Assembly: GCA_014529385.2 (NCBI GenBank)
Contig: CM043942.1
Location: 109,075,141 to 109,139,140, forward strand
Direction: 5' to 3'
Length of the DNA: 64,000 nucleotides
Origin: Adiantum capillus-veneris
Lineage: Eukaryota; Streptophyta; Polypodiopsida; Polypodiales; Pteridaceae
Shown here: positions 10,586-21,050 of the stretch, in pieces
Layout of the letters: every line of letters starts with the position of its first letter
Numbering within the stretch: position 1 is the stretch's first letter
Translations under genes and position numbers: made by a program
The notes under the pieces: model-generated
What the model was told of the DNA's origin: nothing
What the model saw: the letters and a program-made list of their open reading frames with translations, nothing else
Database searches by the model: none

Positions 10586-12656
10586 TGAGGGCGAGCTTTT
10601 TTGAAATGGGGCCTCTAAACCCAAACCAATGGGCCTACCCTCACAAAATGTTCGTAAAGAGGTACGCACACTACTTGGGGCACCACCTTCTTTTGGGAGT
10701 GGAGAAGGAAACCAATCAAAATAACACTTGCACTCACCCACTCAAGCAACACACTTTGAAAACCCCCTTACTCTATATACACTTTGGACACTTGAACACC
10801 ATCAACGATTATGCAACCCAATGCCGTGCATCAAATGAAATATGCAATTTGTGGAATATCATTCACCTTCTCCCCATAAGAATACCCATAATACATCCAA
10901 ACTCCTCCTCTCTCAAGCACTCATCAAAAAATCATGCGTACAAGACTTGCCTCTCAAACACACAAGAGAATCACTTACAAACTAACACACTTTGCATAGA
11001 GAGCTCATCTCCATCTATGCAATGGCGTGACACAAATAAAATCACCATGAGAGGTAGCCACATGCATATGTAATGAAGCAAAAGAGAGTTGGAGTGAGAA
11101 ATTTCTTTAGACCAATTGAATAAGTGTGGAGAAACAAACCAATGGTAAATTGAGAATAGAACACTTACTTGATTTCTTGCACACCTTTTAAGGGGAGGAA
11201 AGACGTTGGCTAACCATCACGAATTGCAACACTTGAAAGTTTTGAAGATGATTTAATGATCACTAACATAACCATGAGAGAGATCATGTTGTATTTACAA
11301 GTTATTGAGGTGCTACAAATGATTTATTGGGTTGATGGAGGAAGAGATTGTAGAATAGAAAGAGTGGAGGATAGAGTTGCACTTCCTCCAAAGAGGAGGG
11401 TTAGGAGGGAGGATGTGAAAGAGGGAGAGTTGAGGTTTTCTCTACTATTGATCAAGAAACAACATGAAGTTGAAAATATAGGTGTGTGTCCTTGAGTCTC
11501 TCCAAGGGGGGATATTTATAGTTGTGTAGGAGTGGGATTATGCTATACTTAATTAGGGTGAGTGATTAGCCCTAATTAAGTGTCCTTTGACCACTCATTG
11601 AATATTGGACATAAAAGGGACTATTTATTCACCAAAAATATCATTTTAGACCGTGAAGACTCCATAGGGGTGCATAATGTAGGTGGGCCCCACCATGAGG
11701 CCCTACGGGTGGCTCCTGCGGGGTATCTCAACTTGTCTGTCTTGGCATTTAGAAAGCATCTTTAGGTTGGTCCCATCACATGCAAGTGACCTTGAACACT
11801 CATTGCTCTTTTAGAAGATGAGTAGGGAAAAAATAAGATCTCACTCTCTTGATTTACTTGATTTACAGTTCCCTTTTGCTGCGAATCTGACAGATTTACA
11901 CTATTTTGACCATAACTTTTTACCTGTAGCTCAGAATGACATGCTTCAAAAGGAAAATTTGACCTTCTCAACATGTTTGATATGAATTTGGACCATTCTT
12001 CACGCCCATGCACCAAGGAATTCGGTTTGAAAGGTCCACACTAGGCTAGGGAACCTTTTGCTTCCCAGTCTTTTTGTATGGGCCCTTTGCTTGTATGCAT
12101 CCAAGGGGAATCATGCTTTTTCAAAAGGCTATGATGCTTAAACAAATAGATAAGGGCCCAATATTATTTGCTTGTGAAAAGAATATACAATTGGAGTCTT
12201 TTTGAAAAGGGAAAAACTATATGTATATTCTTAAGAGATATTGGGCCACCTATGTAGGGGGCATAGAAGACTTGTAGAGATGGACCATAATATTTGGTAA
12301 TGACAAGTGGAGAGTTGATTTCCATGGTAATTTATCTATATGGGATGGAAGATAGATATATTATTTTTCTACTACTAATTCACAAGAGGTAAGAAAGTTT
12401 GGGGGTAGATAGGTTGTTATTGTATGCTTACTTTTATTTACAAAGCAAAAAAGAAAAGGGTGGTAATATAAATATATGACTAAGGTGACATTTTTGGGAA
12501 GAGTACAATGTATGTGTCACCACAAAGGTTGAACGAAGAGGGAGAATTGAGTCTAGATAACTTAATAGCATAGAAAAATATATACACATATGAGGAAGAG
12601 GACGTTGAGCAGGCTGAAAAATGTTGCAAAAGATGGTTATCATTTTATGCCACTCA
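10586..12656 (-). repeat. T 5' LTR, uninterrupted
   Basis: This is the 2,071-bp sister of 1,037-4,440 and the empty-site reference for the DNA transposon found there. Plus-strand ends are TGAGGGCGAGC and TGCCACTCA. It contains the unbroken target CTTTTAAGGGG at about 11,186. Confidence 0.93.
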
Positions 12657-13134
12657 GCGTTAGTGAGCCCAATCTTCAGATTTGAGTGCTTAAATCACTG
12701 CTTTTTGACGTTTTGACCATAGGAGAATGTTCCTAGACCATAGGCAAACCTTTCTGGATAGTTCTCTGGTGATTTTTAGGACCTTTTTCAGGGTGGGTTG
12801 TGATTTTCGTACCTTGTCGGATTGCAACCAGACTTGGTAGGATAGTGTATCTATGTGTCTTAGAACTCCTCCTAAAGTCCCGATGCATTTTGAGTCCGTT
12901 CGAGTTCCCAAATGGCATGACAACAGAGAGCGGTGAGAAAGGACATAGATAAATTTTTCAATCATTGAAGTGGTGGTTGCTTGTTGAGTTGTTGCGGTTG
13001 CTTGGTAGGTTCACTTCTTGAAATTGACAACCTCAAATAGTCTCCGAACCATCCGAGTCACTTCCCTGAGTATTGACGTTAGGTTAGTGTCACATAGCTA
13101 TGCTACAAACGTCCGTCATGGCGACCCGCTAACA
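12657..13134 (+). repeat. H1 5' LTR, second segment
   Basis: This resumes the LTR broken at 1,036 and ends GACCCGCTAACA. The primer site starts two bases later. Added to 602-1,036 it gives about 908-913 bp, the same size as the LTRs of M and H2. Confidence 0.75.
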
Positions 13135-13135
13135 T

Positions 13136-13153
13136 TGGCACTGTTGTCAGGGA
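13136..13153 (+). promoter_or_regulatory. H1 primer binding site, tRNA-Asp type
   Basis: TTGGCACTGTTGTCAGGG is a mutated form of the plant Tat/Athila primer site TGGCGCCGTTGCCGGGGA. It sits directly after the LTR end. The better-kept relative is at 30,716. Confidence 0.72.
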
Positions 13154-13299
13154 ATGATCCTTAGATGGTGAGTGTGTTCTTTTTTGAAGATCTGTCTTTC
13201 CATTCCATTTACACCTTAGTAGTGAAGTAGCTAGACCTTAATAGCTTGTGGAAATAGTCAGGAACGAACTTCTATGAGATTAATTCTAGATGTGGTTGA

Positions 13300-13433
13300 A
13301 CATGGATCGCGATCCATGTCCCCCAACCTTAGATTTTGATGAAAATTGGTATAGAGCTTGCATATAACCTTGTCTACATATTGTCAAAATTTGGAGTGAA
13401 AATTTGACAGGGGGTCATGGATCACAATCCATG
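13300..13433 (+). repeat. H1 leader palindromes
   Basis: 13,300-13,319 is a perfect 20-bp palindrome, ACATGGATCGCGATCCATGT. At 13,416-13,433 a second reads CATGGATCACAATCCATG: seven paired bases on each side of CACA. The first core, ATCGCGAT, is the same as in the leader palindromes of M and H2, but the arms differ (CATGG/CCATG in place of TAAATA/TATTTA). Confidence 0.85.
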
Positions 13434-13848
13434 TACCTCTTCATAGTGGGGGTATCTAATTTGATGGCCTTGTAGATATACTTGAGTGCATCTCAAATCT
13501 CAAGTTTGAGCTAAAAATACCTTTTGGAGACCAAGATACAAGCCAAAGTTCCTTTGTCCTGGTCCTAAAACTATTTTGAGTGTTGTTTCAATTGCAGTTC
13601 ACTAAAATTGCTCTAACTTTTGATAGACAACTTCAAATTGAGTTAGGTATAGCAAAGAAGAAATCTTGTAGACTTTCAGGTTTCCTAATTCCAAACTTTA
13701 GGATACCCCAAGACCAATTTTCAAAGACCAAAGGATTACAAAGACTTGACTTTTGAGAGACCTAACCAGGGGCAAAAAGGGATAAGTTGCACTAAGCCAA
13801 AGTGGGCTTGTAAGAGACTATCGTGAGAGTATTGAGTGAGATTTACAA

Positions 13849-15440
13849 ATGATAAATCATCCAATACCAGGGTTTTCTACTCCACTCAGAAACATGAAAA
13901 ACGCAAGCAATGCCTTTGACTGTGGTATTGAGAGAGTACATAGAGGAGAGGCATCCGATGATCAACAAACTGTACGTGAGATTCATCAAAACCAAAGAAT
14001 CCATGAGAGTGCTTATAGATTACAATCATCAGGCAATGCAAGAGAGTTGACCAAATATAAGAATTTCTATGCATTCATGTACACAAATGCCCACGTAGTG
14101 CAAGTATTGATGGTAGATAAGTATGGACGAGAGTGCAAATTTGTTGATCCAATTAACTAGGAAGGTACACATACAAGGGTACTCCAGTCTCTACATACTT
14201 TTAGCCAAAAAAAAAAATCAGAGCATGCATCAGAGGAGTATCAGAGAGGATTCCACCGAGATTTTCTCCAAGACAAGAGGAGAGAATGAGTGACGTCTTT
14301 CCAAGAGACCACAAATTGGCTAGATTGGTGACTGGACCACAACGACTAAGACCATATCAAGTGGCCCAATGTGTCAAGACAAAGTAAAGTGGGTTAGGGG
14401 ACCCATATGCTCAGGTCTCACTCTTCAAAAAAGTTTTGCGAGCTGAAAAAATTAACAGATTTTCATACTCAGTATGAGGGATTTGGGTTGAAATTAAAAG
14501 GAATAGCCTTGACTTGGTTCCAACCACTGAACAAAGATGATTTTTCAAACATAGCACAACTCTTGCAAGAATTCATAGAGGACTTCTTGAAAAGCGGAAT
14601 CAAGCACAACATGGTGAAACAGATCTACACTTTCAAACAAAAAATGAATGAGAAAGTGAAGAAAGCTTTGCTTCGCTTTAAATAGGAAAATAGAGAGATG
14701 TCCTATGAGAGAGTTACTACAAGATGAGAAATTATCTGTTCTCTTCATAGAATGCGTGAAGAGCGAGACTCTAAAAAAGGACTTACATTTGAAAGGATGC
14801 ACAACGTTTGAGAAATTCACTAGAGAACCTCTATATCTAGTTGACAATTGCAGAGCTTACGGACAGATGATGGACGAGGCAAAAACCGTGACTAGTAGTG
14901 CCTCATTTCCAAAGAGTGAACCCAAAACAAAGCAATATTTTCAAAGGCTACAAACATAACCTGAATGAATGAAAACAACCCATAAGAAGATGTGACATAT
15001 GTGGAAGGGATCACCCAACCCCATGGTATACCCTCAGCCTAAATTGCAACGTAGGCTAGTGCAACAACTGCCTCTTCTAAATGATAGTAGGGTGGTAGTC
15101 CACTACACTCAGTCAACACATGTGCCACAACCCACAAGAAAGCAATAGTCCATGGATGAGAATACGCTCATGTCATAGCCAATCAAGACTATGGTTCAAT
15201 GACCATTCTTGCCAGGCAAGAACAACCATTAGCTGCACCAACAACTACGTAACAAGTAGACCATGCTATGAGTGTGGAGGTAATCATTGGCCAATAGATT
15301 GTCCTCATTGGGTAAAGAACATGGAGATATTTCAATATTGTTTAGAACGTGTTGTTGCACACCTGTCCAAAACATCCAAACAACAAGGGGAAAGCAACAA
15401 TGAACGTTGTAGGAGCGTTGTCTTATTCAAGCGGATCTAA
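13849..15440 (+). pseudogene. H1 gag, broken
   Basis: The likely start is 13,849 (MINHPIPGFSTPL). Several frames with stops carry the gag body. The segment at about 14,407-14,685 reads DFHTQYEGFGLKLKG then TWFQ, clearly homologous to FHTQFEGFGMTLEG in M and H2, and ends with QIYTFKQKMNEKV. A Cys-His knuckle appears at about 14,993-15,020 (CDICGRDH) and a fuller one at 15,262-15,305 (CYECGGNHWPIDC). The LTR-to-gag distance of about 0.7 kb is shorter than the 2 kb seen in M. Nucleocapsid and capsid roles are inferred from the family. Confidence 0.78.
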
Positions 15441-16140
15441 GATAGAACCAATGGTTCCTGTACATGTGATGACTTGAGATCAAGCTCAAAAAGCGGCAAA
15501 AAATGCACCCGTTGAGGAGGAAAACATATTACCACCTCAAACAAAAATCGAGAACATATCAGTGAGAACTAGAAGAAAATCATGGAAATCAAAACAAGAC
15601 AAAATGAAAGCAAAAAGGCTTAAAGAGAAAACTGTCCTAGAAATCGAGTTGCAACAAACCAAAGAACAACTTAAATAAGAATTTAAGAAAAACAAAGAAT
15701 GAACAAAAAAAGAGAAATCATCCAAAATTTCATTAGGAGGATCTGTCCTAGTTGAAAAGGTAAACAAGCAACTAGACGCTATGCTGCAAGCCTATGTGGC
15801 AAGACTTAATAACAACTAGACTTTAGAACAAAGACTACTGACCTATCTGCATCCAAAAGATGAAACCAAAAGACTGGAGGTGTGTAAAAGACTTGTAGAA
15901 ACTGCTCAAGCCCTTATGTAGCCTGGAGGTCCAAAATCTCCCAATCCTGTAACGCATGAGCTGGGAAAAGAAAACAGAGGAACATGGGGGGAAACCAACA
16001 TAGGTGAAAAATATTAAATACAAGAATTCTGTGATGGTTGTGGAAGGAATCATCTACCCATAAATTGCTCCAAGAATCTAGACAATAAGATCAAACTTAC
16101 GAAAGCAGACAAGGGAGAACCATGGACTACGAAAATTGTC
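15441..16140 (+). pseudogene. H1 gag C-terminal linker: coiled coil and third zinc knuckle
   Basis: In the plus frame at about 15,537-15,680 a charged Lys/Glu/Gln-rich stretch has heptad-like spacing (KAKRLKEKTVLEIELQQ), probably a coiled coil. It is cut by stops near 15,676 and 15,700. A further knuckle CDGCGRNHLPINC lies at about 16,028-16,067. Three knuckle motifs in one gag region are more than the one or two usual for plant Ty3/gypsy elements. Confidence 0.6.
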
Positions 16141-17290
16141 ACGAACACAATGGATGAGGCCAAATCTCATGAGATGCAGCCAATTTTGGAGGTAGAAGAA
16201 CCGTGGCCACAATCACTATGGGAAAAAGTCATAAATAGAAAAGACAGAAGTGCCACATTGATATCAGTACCAATCCCCAAAATAAACATGGACCATGAGA
16301 TCTATCTGAGAGATATTTAGTCATTCTACGAAGATGCAAGAATGGAGGTTTCTATAGAAAGAAAACCTGTAACCATAAGAACTTTACTGTCCTTTGAAGG
16401 AGAATAAGAGACAAAATCTAAGGTAAGGATTGTACCATCCTAGTAGAATTTTGTTCCACAAGCGACGAATACAAAGAGCTTGCATGATTTCTTGTCTTCC
16501 CCTATAAGGTGTACAATCACTCTTGTGCAGTTGTTGTTGAAAATCAAACCATATTTATGGGGACAAACGAGCAAAAACCTGGAAAAGATGGGAGTTAAGA
16601 TCCAACCAAAAGATGACCTTGTGGAGGAAATTTAGAAAATAAATCATCCCGAAAAACCAAAAGCGAAACTTGTCCCGGTGAATAAGGTAGGAGATTATTG
16701 CGAAGGAGAGGAAGGAACCACTACCTTACCCCTGGAATACAAAGGAGTAAAGGTGAAAACAATACTTGATAGTGGGGCCGGAATAGCTATTGCTACAAAA
16801 GAAATCTGGGAGAAATGGGGAAGGCCAACTATCATGAAAATACACATGAAACTCAATTAGTCGACGGATATGTGGAAAGATCCTTGGGAATGTTAAAAAA
16901 AGTAATAGTATCCTCATGCGGAATAGAATATGAACATACCTTAAATTACGGTAGTAAAATTTTCAAGAATAGGGCTATGACTGTCTCTATTTATGGCACA
17001 AGTGAGTCATAACCAAAGTAAACACCAAGGACCATAGTTACAAGGACGTAAACCAAACTCCAATAAATTACTTTGATGTAACTACGGATGACGGAACACA
17101 ATTTCTTGCTTGGTTAGTGAAAGATGTTTTGGATGTTGAAGCATCTGAATGCGAAAGTCTTAGAAAGGAAGATTGCATCCTAGAGCACCCAGTCAAAGAC
17201 GACTACTACATGAAGGATCCATTTCCAAAGGAGTTGTTTGAACCCTTTGGATGGGAAAAATATTGGCAACTCTTGATGTCTATGTAAATG
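16141..17290 (+). pseudogene. H1 first protease and its upstream region
   Basis: Upstream, EPWPQSLWEKVINR and IRCTITLVQLLLKIKPYLW match GHLWEKVREIN and IQCTLTLGELLKLRPYLW before the M protease. The retropepsin follows at about 16,741-16,985 with ILDSGAGIAIATK (D-S-G catalytic triplet) and a VIVSSCGIEYEHTL core shared with M (VIVNSCGIEYQHTL). The usual ILGRPF strand is missing, replaced at about 16,955-17,010 by unrelated reading, so this copy is damaged. Stops occur at 16,858 and beyond. Confidence 0.78.
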
Positions 17291-18145
17291 AGGTGATTAA
17301 TACTATGTTTTGCGACAAAGATGGTTATGATATAAGACTCTTTCTAATGATATCTGTTGTCCATGAAATCATTTTTTTTTGAAATAACTGAGATTGAACA
17401 AACAAGCAATTGCAAACGAATAGGAGACAAAGGTTTTCTACGGGATCTTCCACACAATGATGAGGATGAATATCATGATTCGAGGAGTGAAGATTTAGGG
17501 AACGATGCTACAAATGAACTTTCAAGTGGCTATGACATAACTCCCTTATCTATGATAAATATGTTGAAGCAAGGTAATGAGGTTTGTGAGTATGAAAACA
17601 AAAAAGGTGAGGCATATAGCTACGTCATGAAGCTTGGTGCCAAAGTGCAAACAAAGGAAGCAAAGAAACCGTGAGAATATGTCATCATCGACATACCTGA
17701 AGAATCAACAAAAGTTGTTTAAAAAAATCCGACTCCAAACAATGCAAAAACCAAAGCAGATGAATGAGCAAAGTTTCCAAGTTCAAAGTCAAATGTTCAA
17801 AAAACGCAACATTAAGAGAATAATAATGATAAGGAAGAAGACCGATTGTCTCCTACAAAGATCAAATTCAACATATGTGGAGAAATAGGACTTAAAATCA
17901 CATGTTCAGATGTGATAGATATAGAAGCTATAAAGAATCTTATGTCTTATGAAACGTGGATAATGATGGGAAAGCTGCCAATCAAAGAGCTAGAGGAGAT
18001 AGTGTACACGAGCTCCAAAATGTTGATTCCTAGCTTTGGAGTGGCCGAAGCTGTACTCAAGTTGAGTGTTGGGGAACGCAAGGACACTTTCTACATAATC
18101 AACTCCCATCACATCAAGGAGAGTTTAGTCCTTATAGAAAGATAG
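17291..18145 (+). pseudogene. H1 linker and second protease-like segment
   Basis: An acidic linker (17,357-17,674) matches the acidic linker after the M protease in character (DEYHDSRSEDLGNDATNEL against DAADELDGHAATLEDSES). The next frame (17,846-18,145) reads FNICGEIGLKITCSDVIDIE and later GVAEAVLKLSVGERKDTFYI, the strand pattern of a retropepsin fold, without a clear D-S/T-G. In M the similar domain comes after integrase. Here it follows the linker directly, so RT, RNase H and INT are absent between the two. Confidence 0.5.
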
Positions 18146-18162
18146 AAGAACATCTTCTTTTG

Positions 18163-18413
18163 ACAACAACCAAAAGCTTTGGCAATGACAACAATAAGAG
18201 TCCATGAAGCTTCTCAAATCCATGCGGAAATGATACAACGATCCATAGCCAAAACAGGTAAAGCTAAGGTAAACACCGAAGTAAATTGGCAACAACCAGA
18301 AGCTTTGGCAATGACAACAATAAGAGTCCATGAAGCTTCTCAAATCCATGCGGAAATGATACAACGATCCATAGCCAAAAAAGGTAAAGCTAAGGTAAAC
18401 ACCGAAGTAAATT
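18163..18413 (+). repeat. 126-bp in-frame tandem duplication in H1
   Basis: GCTTTGGCAATGACAACAAT occurs at 18,177 and again at 18,303. The copies are nearly identical through ACCGAAGTAAATTG. The period is 126 bp, 42 codons, so a 152-codon frame (18,179-18,637) runs through both. Confidence 0.9.
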
Positions 18414-19620
18414 GTCCTTGCAAGACAAATTTACCTTCAATGGATCCCTATCAAGCTCCCTATGCAGCCTCTACATCACAAGCCAAACCATCAACAATGC
18501 AACAAAAAACCCAAGAAAATAATTTATCAACCAAAGTTTCCATCACAAAAAAGCCTCCAAAAGAAGTCAAAGAGAATCAACCAAGTGCTGGTATCCAAAG
18601 AGCACATCAAAGTCGAAGACACAGTTTGGATACATGAGACATGGATTGAACCTCAACAACAAAAGATGACAGGGTGGGTAGCATCAAATGAGTCAATCAT
18701 TGCTCAAGGCTACTTCCAAGGAAACACCAGTGTCTGGGCCAAAAAGCCTAAAGCAACAGCTTGGATCTACTCATCACAAGAAAGAAGTTATACATAGAGC
18801 AAGCCGAGCTATCAACAAAAGACAAACAACTCACGTAGGAGAAAGAACAATAACAAAAGGTAGAAGAAAAGACCTTCAAATAAGCAAGCAATACTCATCG
18901 CAAGAAAGAAGTTATACAAAGAGCAAGCTGAGTTATCAACAAAAGACAAACAACTCATGTAGTAGAAAGAACAATAACAAAAGGTAAGAAAAGACCTTTA
19001 AATAAGCAAGCAATGTGACAAGTCAACCAAACTATCCCAACACAAATAGTTGCAGCAGCGGATGATTCTAGTCAAGCTACTTAAAGCACAAGGATTCTAT
19101 GAAGGTAACACTCAAATATGGTTACCAAAAGTAGCAGCTCAACCTATAACAACAAAGATCAGTAGTCATGTAGCACATGGCTCCACCCAAAGGCAATCAA
19201 TGACAACTAAAAGCCAATAGAAGCCAATTGCAACCAAGGCTGCTACAACTTCCAGATGAATACCTCATCTTTAACTACAAAAGTCAGGCTTCTACAACAA
19301 AAATACCAAGGTATGGATACCAAAGCTTAGTGTCCATCAAGTCATCCAGCTAAAGGAGAAAATGCAAAGCATAGTCAAACAGGGACCAAAGACAAGGTGG
19401 ATTACAGAAAATTATAGTGGAAAATCAATCACAAAGAACCCACACACATCTACAACTGCTTCTCATAGGAGATAAAGCAAAGGCTCCATTAGTCGCTAAT
19501 AGCCAAAGAACTTGTTGTTCCACAAAGCAGTGTAACATACAACAAGCAAGTCAAGAGGCACCAAACTATGCTAGCCTACTTTACAAAAATGGTGGCATCC
19601 ATATACCAGCACAATGAAAG
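18414..19620 (+). pseudogene. H1 Trp-motif tail
   Basis: A Gln/Lys/Ser-rich, low-complexity frame set. A motif recurs: GNTSVWAKKPK at about 18,721-18,755, GNTQIWLPK at about 19,107-19,132 and NTKVWIPK at about 19,304-19,330. M has IWVPK twice in the equivalent place after its second protease-like domain. The role is unknown. Similar WVPK spacing occurs near the gag-protease junction of Copia elements, so I treat it as a linker or interaction motif and not an enzyme. Confidence 0.5.
18769..19013 (+). repeat. 124-bp tandem duplication in H1
   Basis: TCATCACAAGAAAGAAGTTA at 18,771 recurs as TCATCGCAAGAAAGAAGTTA at 18,895. The copies stay alike through AATAAGCAAGCAAT. The period of 124 bp is not a multiple of three, so this one shifts frame, unlike the 126-bp duplication upstream. 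Confidence 0.88.
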
Positions 19621-20006
19621 AGGCTTAAATCTCCAAGAACTTCTAGAATTGGGTTTCTGGCCTTGAATAGGTACATCCAAGTTTCCATTAAAAATACATG
19701 GCATAAGAGTCAGAGTTGGGTAGCTAAGCCACTAAATGAGCGAGGCATTAGTCCCAAAGCTTCAAGTAATATTCTCTATGGTCGAAGCGTCTTAGCTATT
19801 CTAGGTACTGCTCAAAAATCTGGAGTTGAGCATAATTATGTTGTGTCACTCATGCTGGTAGAGGTGAGCATAAGAGTCAAAGTCTATGTATATTAAGTTT
19901 GGAGAAGTGAAGGAAGAAGTCAAAAGACACTCACGCACTGAGCTTAGTGACGTATGAGTGGAGAAGCTTCTACATCAAAAACCCTTCTCGGGTATGTGGA
20001 AGCTAT

Positions 20007-20028
20007 TGTGACATCCTTTGATGTCACA
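20007..20028. other. Perfect 9-bp hairpin
   Basis: TGTGACATC, loop CTTT, then GATGTCACA. It lies in the non-coding 3' part of H1 and contains TGACAT/ATGTCA half sites. No run of T follows, so it does not look like a Pol III terminator. Confidence 0.7.
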
Positions 20029-20394
20029 TGTGCTACATTTATTCCTTGAAGCACCCATCAACTCTATCTTTCACACACCATGCTTTTGTTCAACAAAATT
20101 ATCATATGCATATAGAGTGTCCCATGATTGGCACTTGCATTAGGCACTCTTCCTTTGTCACTCCCAAGTACTCACCTTGCATGATAGGTACTTCAAGTCC
20201 AATTGCTCAATTTTAATAACAAAGGCACTTTTTTCCCACTGGGTTTTTTTCCCTTTGGTCATCCCGATTTTAGACCCTAATCTAGAAACCTTATCACCTT
20301 CCTCTTGTATATATTTCTTTTACATCAACAATAAAGATTATTACACCCAAATCAATCAAAAATGACTTGGAGCTACGGTTGCACATCCCAACAT

Positions 20395-20675
20395 ACTTTT
20401 CAAGAGAAAATTTTGCATTCCAGGACAACAACCAAGCTTTATCAAACACGAGCAAAATGAAGAATGGATACAAAGACAATGGACAAACAATGACAACTTC
20501 AACAAGAAATCTCTACACAAGAAGCATAACGAGCTCAATAGTATTGAAGTTAGTGAAGTATTGCAAGAAACCAAGAATGAGTCCATCATCAAGTCCACAA
20601 TAAAGGGAGACACATCGAAAGCCATCTTCACGGCCAAAAGTGACAACAAAGAGAAAATGAGCAACAAGATGTAAA
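20395..20675 (+). pseudogene. H1 charged 3' frame (unknown)
   Basis: An open plus frame rich in Lys, Glu, Gln and Asn (KSLHKKHNELNSIEVSEVL and a following KNESIIKSTIK-type stretch) ends at about 20,675, roughly 200 bp before the 3' LTR. Its place and composition recall the long coiled-coil ORF between pol and the 3' LTR in M, but I see no clear sequence match. Confidence 0.3.
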
Positions 20676-20842
20676 ATCGCCTTGACAACTGAAGTCCAAC
20701 ACATGCATCAACTAGAACACATGAGATATGAAGCACTCAAGGAAGGGAGGAGTATTGTCAAAATGACAAAGCACTTCCCAAGCTAAAGACCAACATTGAA
20801 GACAAAGCTGAGAACAACCCTAATGACAAGACTACACATGTC

Positions 20843-20877
20843 GTGTCAAGGGATGACACCAGCTAGGAAGGGGGGAA
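20843..20877 (+). promoter_or_regulatory. H1 pre-LTR hairpin and polypurine tract
   Basis: GTGTCAAGGGATGACAC (20,843-20,859) pairs five bases on each side. The polypurine tract AGGAAGGGGGGAA follows and ends at the LTR start, 20,878. M carries the same hairpin next to its own tract at 36,857-36,891, with one base changed in the loop. Confidence 0.82.
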
Positions 20878-21050
20878 TGTTAGTGGATTGACCAAATGGG
20901 CTTCCATTTGGACAGACACGTAGCCGGACATGATATTTGTACTCTATTATTTTTAAAGCTACTGTAGCTACACTATGTGTAAATCTTTATTCCAGAGTAG
21001 CAAGTCGATTCCCTGAGTTGTAATTCTTTCATGATATGTGTGAAAGCTCT
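20878..21050 (+). repeat. H1 3' LTR, truncated
   Basis: About 170 bp homologous to 602-780. Similarity stops near 21,047, where minus-oriented sequence of fragment F begins. The exact breakpoint is uncertain by about 10 bp. Confidence 0.75.

Larger units (their letters stand above)
1037..12656 (-). mobile_element. T: Tat-like Ty3/gypsy element with two RNase H domains
   Basis: Two LTRs of 2,071 bp, compared after removing the insertion in the left one, flank a minus-strand gag-pol. About 28 substitutions counted by eye give roughly 98.6% LTR identity, so the insertion is fairly recent. The element is about 10.3 kb without its nested DNA transposon. Both LTR termini read TG...CA. The 5-bp flanks are CGCAT on the left and GCGTT on the right. 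They do not match exactly, and agree at four of five positions if shifted by one base (GCATT/GCGTT), so the target-site duplication is only tentative. The target was the 5' LTR of H1. The second RNase H places it with Tat-lineage elements; finer lineage needs a tree. Confidence 0.92.
602..21050 (+). mobile_element. H1: old Ty3/gypsy-type element lacking RT-INT, split by T
   Basis: The 5' LTR starts TGTTAG at 602. It is cut at about 1,036 by element T and resumes at 12,657, ending TAACA at 13,134. A degenerate tRNA-Asp-type primer site follows at once. The internal region holds gag with zinc-knuckle motifs, a retropepsin, a second protease-like segment and a Trp-motif tail. A polypurine tract leads to a second TGTTAG LTR start at 20,878, which matches the 602 copy for about 170 bp and then breaks off. 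Without T the 5' LTR is about 910 bp, like the LTRs of M and H2. No RT, RNase H or INT motif was found between the two protease-like segments, where M has all three. H1 is therefore either a non-autonomous derivative or a deleted copy. Confidence 0.8.

Noticed and set aside
1032-12661. Clean 5-bp target-site duplication for T
   Set aside because: The immediate flanks CGCAT and GCGTT differ; only a one-base shift gives four of five matches, so I did not claim it.
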